From: Candidatus Methylomirabilis sp.
Lineage (GTDB): Bacteria; Muiribacteriota; Ozemobacteria; Ozemobacterales; Ozemobacteraceae
Assembly: GCA_020722725.1 (NCBI GenBank)
Contig: DYKG01000026.1
Location: 1 to 49,191, forward strand
Length of the DNA: 49,191 bases
Reading direction: 5' to 3'
Made by a program: the position numbers and the translations under genes. Within the stretch, counting starts at the first letter, position 1; every line of letters starts with the position of its first letter. The notes under the pieces are model-generated. The model was not told where the DNA came from. It made no database searches and worked only from the letters and a program-made list of their open reading frames with translations. Below are positions 25,409 to 32,745 of the stretch, piece by piece.

Positions 25409-25708
25409 ATGAAGGTTGTTCTTGAAACTGAGCATGGCTCAAAAATTATCTGCGATAAAAACCCATTTTTGCTTGGTCGCAGTAAGGAATGCAATTACAA
25501 ACTGGAAGGCGACAAAGCCAGCCGCAAGCACGCCCAGATCATGGTTGAAGGTGAACAATCGTATATTGAAGATCTTAACAGCTCAAATGGAACATTTGTT
25601 AACATGGTTCAGATCAAGGGAAAAGTAGAAATTTTCAATGGTGATCTGCTTCGCTTTGCCGATGTGCGCATGAAGGTCGTTGCCGGCAGCGAGAAAAAGT
25701 TAGACTGA
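25409..25708 (+). CDS. FHA-domain protein
   Basis: A 99-residue protein that is one forkhead-associated domain from end to end: LLGRSKECNYKL with the conserved Gly-Arg-Ser, then SRKHAQI and DLNSSNGTFVN, the phosphothreonine-binding loops. It probably reads phosphorylation by a Ser/Thr kinase, although no kinase is in the window. AAGGGG sits at the ribosome site. It lies just after the glycosyltransferase gene and just before the decayed region. There is no signal peptide, so it is cytoplasmic. Confidence 0.92.
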   Translation: MKVVLETEHGSKIICDKNPFLLGRSKECNYKLEGDKASRKHAQIMVEGEQSYIEDLNSSNGTFVNMVQIKGKVEIFNGDLLRFADVRMKVVAGSEKKLD

Positions 25709-25735
25709 AAACTGAAAATGTTTGTTTATGAATGA

Positions 25736-25912
25736 TCCCGTCCGAATGATAATGCTTCTGAGAGTGGTTTATCGATTCAGGCTCTGCTGATAGCTTTTCT
25801 GTTAATTTATCTTCTGTTCCCGGTGGCAATTGTTTATCCGGTTCAGAAATTTTTCGGAAACGGTGCCCAAAATTATCTAGCCGGTTTTCATTCCGGTAGA
25901 ATGGCTCTTTAA
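25736..25912 (+). pseudogene. Remnant of an ABC transporter permease, N-terminal membrane span
   Basis: A 58-codon open stretch without a good start codon or ribosome site. It contains one clear span (IQALLIAFLLIYLLFPVAIV) followed by YPVQKFFGNG, the usual first span and loop of Fe(III)- or thiamine-type permeases (FbpB/ThiP). The frame stops at 25910. Nothing resembling the rest of a 500-residue permease follows. It converges with the degraded binding-protein gene, so the original operon has been rearranged as well as cut. Confidence 0.5.
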
Positions 25913-26074
25913 AAGGTCAAAGCTCTATCGTGATTACATTGATTTTCAGTTGCAGATCCTCATGCAAATAAAGTTAAGGCCGCCTTTTTCCAGATGGATT
26001 CAGTGCGACTTCTTGACTCGCAGGACGCGCAAGTGAATATTCGCTGCAGGATGCGGGTAATTCGGAAAAAACAG

Positions 26075-26665
26075 CTAATGAGAAGGATTCGTTGAGCTTT
26101 CATGCAGCGATGAGAAATCCGGGTTATTGCTGATAATTATTTTTTCACCCAGCGGGCTGGTTAAAAAATCCAGGAAGCGTCTGGCATTCTCTGAATTCAG
26201 GCAGTTTTTCAAAATACCGGCAGCACAGAAACGATCTTGCTTTTCGGCTTCAGCTGAAAAGGCGCAAATACCTGTCCAGCAGCAGTCGGGATCTCTGAAC
26301 CGGGGTGGGATCCGGTCGGCTGATAATGGCGGATAACATTCAAGCAGACCAGATTTCGAAAAATGCCGTGCATGCTCCTGGTTAATTGTCCAGAAAATAT
26401 CGGCGTCGGGGTGCGCCGTGCCTGCTTTGATTGCCTTGGCAAGGCTTGTTTTGTTGGCGTCAGGCGAAGCGTAAACGGTGCGGATTTTAAATCCGGTCAG
26501 TTTTGCATAGTAATTAAGAACCGGTTCTGCCATTCTTTTGTTTAGCGTTGTATATACAACCAGATTGCGGTTTGAATTGCACCCGTCGATAAAAACCAGT
26601 GCAAAAACGACAATTGCCAGAAACAGGCTGGTCAGATGGCTTTTCCTCAGCAGTTGGCTGTGCAC
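26075..26665 (-). pseudogene. Iron-type ABC substrate-binding lipoprotein with its centre deleted
   Basis: A GTG start at 26665 is preferred: GGGAG precedes it and the product opens with a lipoprotein signal (RKSHLTSLFLAIVVFALVF then IDGC, lipid cysteine at 29). The mature part begins LVVYTTLNKRMAEPVLNYYA, the start of FbpA/AfuA-type ferric binding proteins. After WTGICAFSAEAEKQ (about residue 143) it jumps to AAGILKNCLNSENARRFLDF, which in intact relatives comes about 100 residues later. The total is 196 residues instead of about 340. The deletion is in frame, so a protein could still be made, but one lobe is missing. A longer frame to 26782 runs into transposase sequence and is not the start. 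Confidence 0.65.
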
Positions 26666-26720
26666 CTTGTATCTCCCTTTCAGTGTGTAGAAGTTATTGT
26701 ATTGCATGCCCTTCAAAAAT

Positions 26721-27490
26721 TCAATACCCGACATTCCGCATTGTTCGAAGAAAAGCGAGGAGGAGGCGGGCCATGAATACAATGCGCATGTGGTTAGTTG
26801 CGCCTTCCAGGGTTCGAGTTGGATAATCGCCCATTCCAGAGTAGTGCTTGACGTCCTTAAACAGACACTCGATTGACCAGCGTTTCAAATACAGGCCAAT
26901 AATTTCTTTCATAGACATAGTGAGAGCGTTGGTTGCCAAGTGATAAATCCTCTGGTGACCATGTTTGCGGGAGAAAACGACTCGAATTCGCCCGGACCCA
27001 TGGATAAAGGAATCTCGCTTCACCGCAAGGAAGGTTTTCCCTTCAATCGAGTTTTTTTCAAAACCTTCGCCCAATGCTTGTTCAGAACAGGCTCAACCCA
27101 GAATGGAAAGGTGAATGGCCCGTTCTCTAATCGTGCTGTCAATGGCAATAAAAATCTGCCTCTCTTTTATCTTGCCGACAAGGCGAAGAATGTGCGCCAG
27201 AACGCTCGTGAAGAGGCGCATCAAAATAGCAGCCGAATCAAGGCTTTTCCAGGAAATAAATCGCCCAAGGCTCGTTCGATGACCTTTCTTGCGATGGGTT
27301 CAGCAATCGTGGAAAGATCGGAAATCCTTTGTGTAAGCAGAACACCCATGATCATGGTCAAAAAATTTCCCCAGCGAGGTTTCGAAAAACCGCCTCGAAG
27401 AGAAAAAAGAAGTCTTGCCAGAGGCTTGGGAAGCCATTTATAATCCATATGGGTCAAGCTCCTACCGCTAATTTGCACATCCTCAGTCAA
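26721..27490 (-). mobile_element. Degenerate IS4-superfamily transposase
   Basis: Three pieces in two frames. The N-terminal piece (27490-27221) reads MDYKWLPKPLARLLFSLRGG from 27448 and stops at 27221. The next frame carries IAIDSTI near 27160, the first catalytic Asp of the DDE set, then a stop near 27100. The C-terminal piece (to 26721) has YLKRWSIECLFKDVK, the Y-2-R-3-E-6-K signature of IS4 elements. At least one frameshift and one stop make it inactive. I could not find the terminal inverted repeats with certainty. The element sits between a thioredoxin-like remnant and the binding-protein remnant, and its insertion probably helped break them. Confidence 0.75.
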
Positions 27491-27613
27491 TCAGCATTTA
27501 ACCGAGCAGCCGTAAGACCTGGTGATCGGTACCGAAACCGGTTTGCCGGCGCTGACCTCATCGAGGGCGGCCTGATGGGTAATTCCCTGATTCTCTGGGA
27601 TGATATAGAGCAT
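27491..27613 (-). pseudogene. C-terminal remnant of an AhpC/thioredoxin-like protein
   Basis: A 40-codon stretch ending at 27491. The tail ITHQAALDEVSAGKPVSVP then ITRSYGCSVKC matches the end of AhpC/TSA-type thioredoxin-fold proteins, where LDALLAGKPVP...TRxxGCSIK is typical. The catalytic N-terminus is missing: upstream of the ATG at 27613 the frame has stops. It directly abuts the transposase start, so the insertion or a deletion likely removed the rest. Confidence 0.5.
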
Positions 27614-27670
27614 GATGAAGCAATCAATCTCTTTAAGTTTTGAATTGCCTTCTATCGGTCGCCGACCCCG

Positions 27671-28255
27671 CTAAGCTGGTCGAAGCGCCGAAGAACACTG
27701 ACTGTCATGCAGCTCTGCCAGAATCTGCTGCAGCTTGGGCTGTGGCAGATTTTTTATGGTTTTTTCCCTATCAAGCCAGTTTTCTATAATATTGTCAGGT
27801 GCCTTTTTAATGTATTCAGTCAGACCGCGCCAGTGGTTGAGCCAGTTTTTATCGGCGGCCGGAGTGTCGTGGGCGCTGATCAGGTGTGGCCTGATAAAAT
27901 ATTTGAAGACTTCTCTGGCTTTGGTGTAATCAAGGTTTCTGATTGCCTGAATTACCGGCAGGTGGTTGAGATAATCGTTTTTTTCGAGCCAGATGAGGTG
28001 CTCGATATAGTCTTTCTGGCGGTAGTATTTCAGTCGGTCATCGAACCACATCATACGAAATCTGGGTTCGGGCTTGTAATCTCGGCAAATCGAGGGTTGC
28101 CTGTCGTCGTGAATAGCGCAAAGGGCGTGCTTTCCCTGGTAAAAAAGGTGTTGGCATCGTTGAAATGCTGGTTTTCGCAGCTTTTCGTCGTCGATGGTAT
28201 AGGCAATACAGCAGAATCCACACATTATGCAGCCATCTTTGCAGGGTACCGGCAT
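27671..28255 (-). CDS. YkgJ-type cysteine-cluster protein
   Basis: A 194-residue protein opening CKDGCIMCGFCC (Cys at 5, 9, 12, 15 and 16), followed by CQHLFYQGKHALCAIHDDRQ and ICRDY; this Cys-rich N-terminus is the YkgJ/Fe-S-oxidoreductase-related (CxxCxxxCC) pattern, thought to bind zinc or an Fe-S cluster. The rest (70-194) is helical and unassigned. The ribosome site AAGGAG stands eight bases before the ATG. It is the only apparently intact gene between the IS4-type and IS630-type remnants. Its substrate is not known. Confidence 0.78.
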   Translation of the reverse strand: MPVPCKDGCIMCGFCCIAYTIDDEKLRKPAFQRCQHLFYQGKHALCAIHDDRQPSICRDYKPEPRFRMMWFDDRLKYYRQKDYIEHLIWLEKNDYLNHLPVIQAIRNLDYTKAREVFKYFIRPHLISAHDTPAADKNWLNHWRGLTEYIKKAPDNIIENWLDREKTIKNLPQPKLQQILAELHDSQCSSALRPA

Positions 28256-28283
28256 ATTCTCGCTCCTTGAAGAATGATCGATT

Positions 28284-28631
28284 TTAGCATTGCTTTTCGA
28301 AAAAAGATATCAGCAAGTTTTTGCCTGATTGAAACTCAGTTGGCCCAAGAAAAATCCGCTGAATAAAAGTTGCTTCCTGTTCAGGTGGCAATTTCCTATT
28401 TCTCCCAGATCGAGGTTTATCCCGAAGACCGTCAAATCCAAGTTTGCGATATCGAGAAACCCACTTCTGAACCCATCTGCCAGTATAATCAAGCTTGACT
28501 GAAATCTGACTGATGATTTGCCCCTGCCGAGCCAGAATAACCGCCCGAAGGCGATCACGAACCACAAGAAATTTCTTTTGCCGAGCAGCCCATTTCAAAA
28601 ACTCAAGTGTGTCATGTTGGGGAACGTCCAT
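28284..28631 (-). mobile_element. IS630-family transposase fragment, N-terminal helix-turn-helix part
   Basis: A 115-codon piece. Its core (YTGRWVQKWVSRYRKLGF then DGLRDKPRSGRNRKL) is the helix-turn-helix and linker of IS630/Tc1-type transposases. The DDE catalytic domain (about 200 residues) is absent; after PEQEATFIQRIFLGP the sequence breaks off into unrelated residues and stops. No clear flanking inverted repeat with a TA target was recognised. It marks the downstream border of the restriction-modification module. Confidence 0.75.
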
Positions 28632-28769
28632 ACCATACCTCTACAAATGGTATGAAATTATGTTGGCATAGATTTGCAAAAAGTACAATAAGAGTACGAA
28701 CATATTTTTGGGAATGGTATTACAGATTAAAATCCCTTCTTTTTAGCAAATTTGCCGAAAGGACACGTT

Positions 28770-29204
28770 TCACCGGAAAGTTTCAGGACTGAATAAGATC
28801 GGGAAAAACCGGTGTATCTTCTTGAGAATTAGAGAAGGGTTTCTGGTCTGGCACTCCCATACCACAAGCACATCCCAGCCAAGTTTTTTCAGCTCTTTCC
28901 TGTTTTTAGAATCTCTAAGTTTGTTGGAAAGACGCTTTGTTTGCCAGAATTCGGCATTAGTCTTTGGAACCGCACGGCCATATTTGCAGGCATGCATATG
29001 CCAAAAGCAGCCGTGAACAAAGATTATTTTCTTATGTTTGCGAAAAACCAGGTCCGGCTTGCCAGGCAGGTCTTTTACATGCACACGATAACCAATGCCC
29101 AACTGACGCACCAGCCGACGAACAATAATTTCCGGTTTTGTATTTTTGTCTCGAATTCGAGACATACAGAACCGACGCTGCTCTTTTGAAAGCACGTCCG
29201 TCAT
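28770..29204 (-). CDS. vsr: Very short patch repair endonuclease
   Basis: Nicks next to T:G mismatches that arise when 5-methylcytosine deaminates in the Dcm context. Conserved elements are all visible: PGKPDLVFRKHKKIIFVHG with the catalytic Asp, CFWHMHAC with the zinc/catalytic His, and WDVLVVWECQ near the end. The start is the ATG at 29204, giving MTDVLSKEQRRFCMSRI, the typical family opening; a TTG at 29210 would overlap the stop of the restriction gene. Length 144 residues. It is the last gene of the M-R-V module. Confidence 0.93.
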   Translation of the reverse strand: MTDVLSKEQRRFCMSRIRDKNTKPEIIVRRLVRQLGIGYRVHVKDLPGKPDLVFRKHKKIIFVHGCFWHMHACKYGRAVPKTNAEFWQTKRLSNKLRDSKNRKELKKLGWDVLVVWECQTRNPSLILKKIHRFFPILFSPETFR

Positions 29205-29206
29205 AA

Positions 29207-30382
29207 TCAATTACCCAGGGCCGATTTGATTTTAGCAACAAACCCCTCAACAGTCAGAAGAGTTTTTCGGCCAGATCCAGGATAGCAGGAATGCAAAGAT
29301 GCCGGCACTATCAAAGACACATTCGATCTGGAAATTTCATTTAACTGATTTTGTGAAATACCCTGCTGCACAGTAAGAAGATGCTTTAATGGAATTCTTG
29401 GAGCCTCGTTCAAAATCTGTCGCCAACGATCCTTACAGGTTGTTTTGAGTGCCAACACAAAAAGCCGATCAGATGGATATGACGGATCATTATAAGCTTC
29501 AACGCTTGGAATAATAATATCCGGTGCAGTTTTGTCAACCTTCGGATGAGAAGCAAACGGAATTGCAGCATCTTTCAGGACGGTTTCCACGTGATTTTCA
29601 AGAGATGCACCGGCTCTTGCCTTGCGACGATTCATTATAGAGGATGCAATTTGAAGAAAATGATCTATCGACTGGAATGGACTGGTTAATATTCCTGAAT
29701 ATATGCGTCTTTCCGCCAATTTAAAGAGCCTGTATTCATAATCGAGAAGCTGCAATAACTTTGTGTCAGGGTTGGCTGCAGAAAACGAAGAGAAACGGCC
29801 AGAGAGAGCATTAAACGCAGCTTCTGCGAAATGTTTGGGGGAAGGAAAATCATTTTTCAACGGCCCGACGAATTCTGAAAATCGCCTTTTAACACAGGAA
29901 TCAGGATCTTCAGGCGGCATTGCCGCAGCATCATACAGAGCCCAGGCTGCTTCAAGACCGGAAAGACCAAATGCGGAAAGCACGTCATCAATATCATCTT
30001 CCGTATCAGCAACGTATGCCAGAAAATTTGATGAACCGCATGGGATCAGGATGAGCAAACTGCCAATGTTATCCTGGTCCAACCACGGAAAATCTCGGCC
30101 AAATCTGGTTAAACGGTATTCACTTCTGGTTTTCTGCCCATACCATGTTATAACAGAATCTGTCACCAGGCCATCCTGCCATGTGATTTTTACGTCTTCC
30201 TTTAACAATTTCCCACGTTCTGGAGAATTACATGTAAAATGCCGCCAAATCGCCTTGGGAAGATAAAAGCCGCACTGGTGACTGCCGGTAGAACCGACAT
30301 CATTTGCAGAAATAAATTTTAAAAGCGCCCGGCCATATTGGCGGGCATCCGTAATAGCCCTTTCTATGAGGCATGAAGGCAT
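29207..30382 (-). CDS. EcoRII-family type II restriction endonuclease
   Basis: A 391-residue protein (EcoRII has 404). The N-terminal effector domain is recognisable by KFISANDVGSTGSHQCGFYL, and the catalytic C-terminal half by RKARAGASLENHVE, then PDIIIPSVEAY and LKTTCKDRWRQILNEA. In EcoRII a Lys and an Arg of this last block are catalytic. Both domains are present, so a type IIE enzyme that needs two sites is likely. Expected site CCWGG, because the methylase next to it is Dcm-like. It overlaps the methylase gene by 19 bases and ends three bases before the vsr start. Confidence 0.92.
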   Translation of the reverse strand: MPSCLIERAITDARQYGRALLKFISANDVGSTGSHQCGFYLPKAIWRHFTCNSPERGKLLKEDVKITWQDGLVTDSVITWYGQKTRSEYRLTRFGRDFPWLDQDNIGSLLILIPCGSSNFLAYVADTEDDIDDVLSAFGLSGLEAAWALYDAAAMPPEDPDSCVKRRFSEFVGPLKNDFPSPKHFAEAAFNALSGRFSSFSAANPDTKLLQLLDYEYRLFKLAERRIYSGILTSPFQSIDHFLQIASSIMNRRKARAGASLENHVETVLKDAAIPFASHPKVDKTAPDIIIPSVEAYNDPSYPSDRLFVLALKTTCKDRWRQILNEAPRIPLKHLLTVQQGISQNQLNEISRSNVSLIVPASLHSCYPGSGRKTLLTVEGFVAKIKSALGN

Positions 30383-31584
30383 TTTTCCGACCTCGCAACA
30401 TAGCGTCTTGAACGCTCTTTTACCACATTAGAAGTTTTATGCGCTTTTATAACCTTAACAATTTCCTTTGCCACCATAGTTATTACATGGGGACAAACAG
30501 CATTGCCAAATTGCTTATAAGCCTGAGTGTCAGAAACCGCAATAGGCAAATCATCCGGGAAGCCCATCAAGCGTGCAGCTTCGCGAGGCGTTAAACGCCG
30601 AGGATTTTGCCCCTTGCCCTGAGGAATGAGTATTTCAGACCCATCCTTGTAATATCTCGCGCTTAATGTGCGAGTAGTCCCATCAGGATTCGCCAGGCCA
30701 AAACCAAACCCATTCCCCTTTGCCTTGTGTTTTTCAGCATATTTTTGCAAATATGACCAAAGATGATCAGAAAGCGTATATTTTGCGTCTGGAGCTGGTT
30801 CAAGAATATCTTTCAAACAAACAGAAGCGGGTCTTGGATCAGGAAACTCAAACTTAACATTCTCACCAAAAACTTTTTTATCAAAACCAACAATTAAAAT
30901 TCTCTCCCGATGCTGGGGAACAAACAGTTTGGCATCAACAATCTTATGAAAAACCTTGTAACCCAAATCAGTCAGAGTGCCTTCGATAATTTGCCATGTT
31001 CTGCCAGAATCGTGTGATTTTAAATTTTTTACATTCTCAAAAAAAAGAACAGGCGGGCGCTTGGTTTCAGCAATAGTAGCCAGTTGAAAAAACAATGTCC
31101 CCTGAGCAATGTCCTTGAATCCGTGTGCACGACCAAGGCTTTTCTTTTTCGATACACCCGCAATGGAAAACGGTTGGCAAGGGAACCCAGCTGCCATGAT
31201 GTCATGGTCGGGAATTGTGGAGATATCCAATTCGCGAATATCCCCGTGCGGGACGTCACCAAACCATCGATTATACGTTTTCTGTGCATATCGGTCCCAT
31301 TCGCAGGTAAAAAGACACTTGCCGCCGGTTTTTTCCAAGCCCAGACGAAAGCCGCCGATACCGGCAAAAAGATCTATAAAGGTAAACTCGTGAGGGCCTT
31401 CTGATGTGGCAATAGACGGATGAGGTTCAATAAATAGATTTGGCTGATAGGCTTCAGGATCTTCTTTCACCCTCTGGAGAAGGTTTATAAAAAACTCTCG
31501 CTGGGAAAGATTTTGAGATTTTCGAGCGCTCTCAAAAAAAGAGTGCAATTCCTTGGGGATTTTTCGGATAAGCAAATCTGGCAT
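30364..31584 (-). CDS. Dcm-type DNA cytosine-5 methyltransferase with N-terminal ribbon-helix-helix-like extension
   Basis: A 406-residue C5-methyltransferase. Motif I FIDLFAGIGGF (69-79), catalytic GFPCQPFSIAG (Cys 136), ENVKNL (183), QHRERILIVG (224), RRLTPREAARLMGF and the ending QAYKQFGNAV are intact. The target region TRTLSARYYKDGSEI is close to Dcm, so CCWGG is the likely site. The first 45 residues are unusual: DLLIRKIPKELHSFFESA followed by QNLSQREFFINLLQRV reads as an Arc/MetJ-type ribbon-helix-helix domain. M.EcoRII and M.SsoII carry N-terminal regulatory extensions of another fold (helix-turn-helix) that repress their own promoter; a perfect inverted repeat lies upstream here. Ribosome site GAGG. 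Confidence 0.93.
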   Translation of the reverse strand: MPDLLIRKIPKELHSFFESARKSQNLSQREFFINLLQRVKEDPEAYQPNLFIEPHPSIATSEGPHEFTFIDLFAGIGGFRLGLEKTGGKCLFTCEWDRYAQKTYNRWFGDVPHGDIRELDISTIPDHDIMAAGFPCQPFSIAGVSKKKSLGRAHGFKDIAQGTLFFQLATIAETKRPPVLFFENVKNLKSHDSGRTWQIIEGTLTDLGYKVFHKIVDAKLFVPQHRERILIVGFDKKVFGENVKFEFPDPRPASVCLKDILEPAPDAKYTLSDHLWSYLQKYAEKHKAKGNGFGFGLANPDGTTRTLSARYYKDGSEILIPQGKGQNPRRLTPREAARLMGFPDDLPIAVSDTQAYKQFGNAVCPHVITMVAKEIVKVIKAHKTSNVVKERSRRYVARSEKCLHAS

Positions 31585-31610
31585 GAATAAGCCTCATTTT
31601 TTGTTAATCT

Positions 31611-31636
31611 GGGAAAAGATGCTATCATCTTTTCCC
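31611..31636 (-). promoter_or_regulatory. Perfect 11-bp inverted repeat, candidate methylase operator
   Basis: GGGAAAAGATG and CATCTTTTCCC separated by four bases, with its inner edge 27 bases upstream of the methylase ATG. It overlaps the predicted -10 and spacer of the promoter. It lacks a T-run on the minus strand, so it is more operator-like than terminator-like. Confidence 0.55.
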
Positions 31637-31647
31637 AAAAATTACAA
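31619..31647 (-). promoter_or_regulatory. Possible promoter of the restriction-modification operon
   Basis: On the minus strand, -35 TTGTAA (31647-31642), 17 bases, -10 TAGCAT (31624-31619). The -10 and most of the spacer lie within the inverted repeat. It is a weak match, placed 35 bases upstream of the start codon. Confidence 0.4.
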
Positions 31648-31949
31648 TAGAAGAGCAATTATTGCCAGTAATAATCCATTTGCCTATTCATGAGAACTTT
31701 ACAGGAAATTTCGCTCGGGCTATCGTTCAGACAGGCTAAACATAAGAGGTTTGCGGTTTTTGTGTCACAATAATCCACAGATCAAAGGATTATCAAAGAT
31801 TATTCAGGAGTTTTTTGCATGTTTTTTTGCTTTGATTCGAAAACTATCTGAGTAATCTGCGCAAATCTGTTGATAAAAGCATGGAGAAATAAAACAAAAT
31901 ACCTCTAAAACTCGCTTCAGTAATTAAATGGATTACAACTGCGCTGGTT
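31648..31949. other. AT-rich intergenic region with no gene seen
   Basis: About 300 bases between the restriction-modification promoter and the Uma2 promoter. It contains short direct similarities (ATTATC, AAAGATTATT) but no ORF with a ribosome site, no clear hairpin and no att-like repeat. Likely the upstream border of the module. Confidence 0.4.
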
Positions 31950-31978
31950 TTGCCTATTGGGATTTCGTATGCTAGTAT
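31950..31978 (+). promoter_or_regulatory. Possible promoter of the DUF2442 remnant and Uma2 gene
   Basis: -35 TTGCCT (31950-31955), 17 bases, -10 TAGTAT (31973-31978). It is a moderate match, 17 bases before the DUF2442-like start codon. Confidence 0.4.
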
Positions 31979-31995
31979 TGTTTGTGGGGAGTAAA

Positions 31996-32070
31996 ATGTG
32001 TTCACCGGTTATTAATGTTGTTCCACGAGACAGTTTTGAGCTGGAAATTACTTTTCAGAATGGGGAATAG
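31996..32070 (+). pseudogene. DUF2442-like N-terminal remnant, 24 codons
   Basis: GGGGAG lies four bases before the ATG at 31996. The peptide (MCSPVINVVPRDSFELEITF then QNGE) matches the opening of DUF2442 proteins, which continue with a phenylalanine-aspartate motif after NGE; here a TAG follows at 32068. The remainder of the domain is absent. Uma2 begins 26 bases later, so the remnant's promoter and ribosome site may now serve as a leader for it. Confidence 0.45.
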
Positions 32071-32095
32071 TAAAAAAAGCTGGCAGGGTGGGGAA

Positions 32096-32728
32096 ATGGG
32101 ATTGCCTGAACTGAAGTCTGATCGAGTCTATACTTACGCTGATTATGCTTTGTGGGATGATGGCCAGCGCTGGGAATTGATTGACGGTGTTCCTTGTGCC
32201 ATGACGCCTGGGCCAGGCACCATGCATCAGAAAATTTTGAGTCGCCTTTCACTTTTGGTTGGGAATTTTTTACAAAATGGCCCATGCCAGATGTTTTTTG
32301 CGCCCTGTGATGTTTTGCTGCCAGAAGAAGGCATGGCAGACGAAGATGTAAAAGATATTCTGCAGCCGGACCTTTTTGTCGTTTGTGACCCACATAAGGT
32401 AAAAGAAAAATTCATTTTTGGGGCGCCAGACTGGGTCGTGGAAATTTTGTCACCATCGACGGCCAAAAAAGATCAGCAGCAAAAGCGGCGTGTTTATGAA
32501 AAAGCCGGAGTGAAAGAATACTGGATTGTCTGTCCGGTTTACGCCACGGTCAGCGTTTTTCGTCTGATTGCCGGCCGACTTGAACTGCAACAGACCTTTG
32601 ACGGAGCTGACGAGATCGAGGTGACAGTACTTCCCGGGCTGAAGATGTCGGCTGCAGATTTTCTGCCGCCGGTAAAATGTTTTAAAGAAGAATTTGATGA
32701 AATCTATCAAAACGCCCGCCGGATCTGA
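32096..32728 (+). CDS. Uma2-family (DUF820) putative endonuclease
   Basis: A 210-residue PD-(D/E)XK-fold protein. The family opening YTYADYALWDDGQRWELIDG is followed by LQPDLFVVCD (acidic metal ligand), WVVEILSPSTAKKDQQQK with the catalytic Glu and Lys, and YWIVCPVYATVSVFRL. The start at 32096 (MGLPELKSDRVYTY) is chosen because GGTGGGG precedes it and the family begins there; a longer frame to 31982 covers the DUF2442 remnant in another frame. Uma2 proteins are common in mobile or repeat-rich genomes; their substrate is unknown. It converges on sbcC. Confidence 0.87.
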   Translation: MGLPELKSDRVYTYADYALWDDGQRWELIDGVPCAMTPGPGTMHQKILSRLSLLVGNFLQNGPCQMFFAPCDVLLPEEGMADEDVKDILQPDLFVVCDPHKVKEKFIFGAPDWVVEILSPSTAKKDQQQKRRVYEKAGVKEYWIVCPVYATVSVFRLIAGRLELQQTFDGADEIEVTVLPGLKMSAADFLPPVKCFKEEFDEIYQNARRI

Positions 32729-32745
32729 AAATGAAAGAAAATCCA

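Noticed and set aside
26666..26782. N-terminal extension of the binding-protein gene to 26782
   Set aside because: That stretch is the 3' part of the transposase in another frame; the GTG at 26665 has the ribosome site and the lipoprotein signal.
31611..31636. The palindrome upstream of the methylase as a plain terminator
   Set aside because: No T-run follows on the minus strand, and on the plus strand no gene ends there; its position over the promoter fits an operator better.
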